Shown here: positions 39,697-41,090 of the stretch, one piece after another
How positions within the stretch are numbered: the stretch's first letter is position 1
Layout: each line of letters starts with the position of its first letter
Assembly (NCBI GenBank): GCA_023410055.1
Contig: JAEYQK010000113.1
Span: 1-41,090 of the forward strand
Source: Acidobacteriota bacterium
GTDB taxonomy: Bacteria; Acidobacteriota; Terriglobia; Terriglobales; Acidobacteriaceae
DNA length: 41,090 nucleotides
Direction: 5' to 3'
Position numbers and translations under genes: made by a program
Notes under the pieces: generated by a model
The model's input: only the letters and a program-made list of their open reading frames with translations
The model's database searches: none
What the model was told of the DNA's origin: nothing

Positions 39697-41090
39697 ATGC
39701 TCGAATTATCCACACCGGTGCAGTACGTCAAGGGGGTTGGCCCGCGAATCGCGGAAACTCTCGCTGAAAAGGGCATCAGCACCGTCGAGGACCTGCTCTA
39801 CTACCTGCCGTTTCGCTACGAGGACCGCATTAATCCCCGCACCATCGCCGAATTACGCTCCGGTGAGATGGCTAGCGTTATCGCTGAAGTGCGAACGAGC
39901 GGCCTTTTCCGCACCCGCAAAGCGCCCATATTTCAGGTTACCTTCGCACAACCTGGTTTTGGCGGGATGCCCGCACAGGGTCGGGCGTTCGGGCGCACCA
40001 TACCCACGCTCACCGGAAAGTGGTTCCACGGCGCTTATCTCAAAGATAAGTTCAAGCCCGGTCAGATGGTCGCGCTCTACGGCAAGGTCGACCAGGAAGA
40101 GTGGGGGCGCGGGGGACTACAGGTCATTAATCCGCAGTTCGAAATTCTGAATGAAGGCGAAGACACGGACGCCAACGCTCCCCTGCATGAACAAGCTGGG
40201 GCCAACACAGCCGACTCGGTAAGGAGTGCGGCAAGAGATTCACTGGAAATCGGCCGCATTGTCCCCATCTACGAGAGCGCTGGAAAAGGAAAGCTGACGT
40301 CCCGCTGGTTTCGCCGCGTCATCCACTATGCGCTGGAAAACCTGGCGCCGGATATCCCCGACGCGATTCCCGAGGCCATTCGCGGCCACATGAGCCTGAT
40401 CCCGCGGCGCGACGCTCTGTGGAAGGTGCACTTTCCCGAGGCAGGCGAGAGTTTTACCGATCTGCAGAATCAGCGTACGGCGGCGCACCGGCGGCTCATA
40501 TTCGAGGAACTGTTCTTCCTGGAGTTGGGACTCGAGCTGAAGCGCAGGCGCGCGAGGTTGCAGCCGGGTATACCGTTTGAGCTGAGCGAGCGGGTGCGTT
40601 CGACCATCAAGAAGATATTGCCTTTTCGCCCGACGGCGGCCCAGAAACGCGTGCTGAAAGAGATCGCAACCGACATGGAAAAGCCGTCGCCCATGCGCCG
40701 GCTGCTTCAGGGCGACGTGGGTTCGGGCAAGACAATCGTCGCCTTCCAAGCCGCAATCATCGCCATCGAAAATGGCTGCCAAGTCGCGCTCATGGCTCCG
40801 ACCGAGATTCTAGCCACTCAACACTATCTCTCGGCACGTCGCATTCTGGAGAACGCGGGCTATCGCATCGTGCTGCTCACCGGGTCCATTGACGATTCGC
40901 GCAAGCGCGATCTGCGCCGCCACATATTACGCGGGGACGCACAGCTCGTCATCGGCACCCACGCCCTGATCCAGGAGACGGTCGAGTTCGCCAAGCTGGG
41001 CCTCGTCGTGGTCGACGAGCAGCACCGCTTCGGTGTCATGCAGCGCTTCAAGCTGATGAAGAAAACCGCCGAGGACACGCCTCTTGAGCC
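39697..41090 (+). CDS. recG: ATP-dependent DNA helicase RecG (N-terminal two thirds)
   Basis: Branch-migration helicase that rescues stalled forks. The start ATG at 39697 follows GGGAG; the frame is open to the window end (464 codons) and the C-terminal part lies outside. The wedge domain starts with VKGVGPRIAETLAEKGI and LPFRYEDR, as in the family. The helicase part shows Walker A GDVGSGKT (339-346), the segment APTEILATQHY and the DEQH box (440-443, VVDEQHRFG). The wedge OB-fold has a Gly/Pro/Arg-rich insertion at about 85-106 compared with E. coli, and a second loop near 152-182. Both are rather long. Confidence 0.95.
   Translation, partial: MLELSTPVQYVKGVGPRIAETLAEKGISTVEDLLYYLPFRYEDRINPRTIAELRSGEMASVIAEVRTSGLFRTRKAPIFQVTFAQPGFGGMPAQGRAFGRTIPTLTGKWFHGAYLKDKFKPGQMVALYGKVDQEEWGRGGLQVINPQFEILNEGEDTDANAPLHEQAGANTADSVRSAARDSLEIGRIVPIYESAGKGKLTSRWFRRVIHYALENLAPDIPDAIPEAIRGHMSLIPRRDALWKVHFPEAGESFTDLQNQRTAAHRRLIFEELFFLELGLELKRRRARLQPGIPFELSERVRSTIKKILPFRPTAAQKRVLKEIATDMEKPSPMRRLLQGDVGSGKTIVAFQAAIIAIENGCQVALMAPTEILATQHYLSARRILENAGYRIVLLTGSIDDSRKRDLRRHILRGDAQLVIGTHALIQETVEFAKLGLVVVDEQHRFGVMQRFKLMKKTAEDTPLE

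Overview
The window looks like a chromosomal segment of an acidobacterium, probably of the Koribacter/Terriglobus kind. This is an inference from gene content and style, not from a marker gene: there is no rRNA or tRNA here. The supports are a Gram-negative envelope (lpxC, a beta-barrel protein with a carbohydrate-binding family 9 domain, a lipoprotein), the folate-dependent trmFO, a YvtN/lactonase-type lipoprotein, a DUF5752-TreT pair, high GC in most genes, and short intergenic repeats of a kind I associate with that phylum. Most of the window is ordinary housekeeping sequence with intact genes. I saw no rRNA, tRNA, CRISPR array, prophage or IS transposase.

Layout: 1-1758 (minus) holds the start of a ribosomal silencing factor gene, nadD and a receiver-PilZ protein. 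1992-2903 is a divergent sugar-binding-type protein without a signal peptide. 3054-3706 (minus) carries rpmE and an HU gene, followed by a 437-base gap without a recognised gene. 4144-8637 (plus) is a PIN-TRAM membrane protein, ispD, a GxxExxY gene inside a pair of inverted repeats, ispF, a helix-hairpin-helix protein and dusB. 8743-10850 (plus) encodes two exported proteins, and 10915-14827 (minus) a metallo-hydrolase, an S9 peptidase with an unusual Cys-rich tail, and a small membrane protein. 14948-17820 holds a coiled-coil zinc-ribbon protein, lpxC and an aldo/keto reductase. 18069-22360 (plus) is adhE and trmFO. 22381-25742 holds three poorly characterised genes. 25814-29726 (minus) is purL followed by purF. 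29921-32152 is an outer-membrane beta-barrel protein. 32245-35367 (minus) is DUF5752, treT and a YihY/BrkB membrane protein. The right end has a cation/proton antiporter, fabG, a GAF-GAF-GGDEF diguanylate cyclase, a small membrane protein and the first two thirds of recG, which runs off the window.

How the genes work together: ispD and ispF are steps of the MEP isoprenoid pathway; purL and purF are purine synthesis; nadD makes NAD; dusB and trmFO modify tRNA; lpxC commits to lipid A; fabG serves fatty acid synthesis; adhE and the aldo/keto reductase suggest fermentative redox balancing; DUF5752-TreT suggests trehalose metabolism.

The most interesting structures are repeats. (1) A 480-base unit between ispD and ispF has 32-base inverted repeats at its ends, lower GC than its neighbours, and carries a PD-(D/E)XK-like GxxExxY gene whose C-terminus is encoded by the right repeat and overlaps the ispF start. 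(2) A short palindrome, identical over 23 bases, lies in frame inside both trmFO and purL. (3) A GTACTCAG-type repeat lies at the 3' ends of at least four genes, and forms a large hairpin between purL and purF that abuts the purF start codon.
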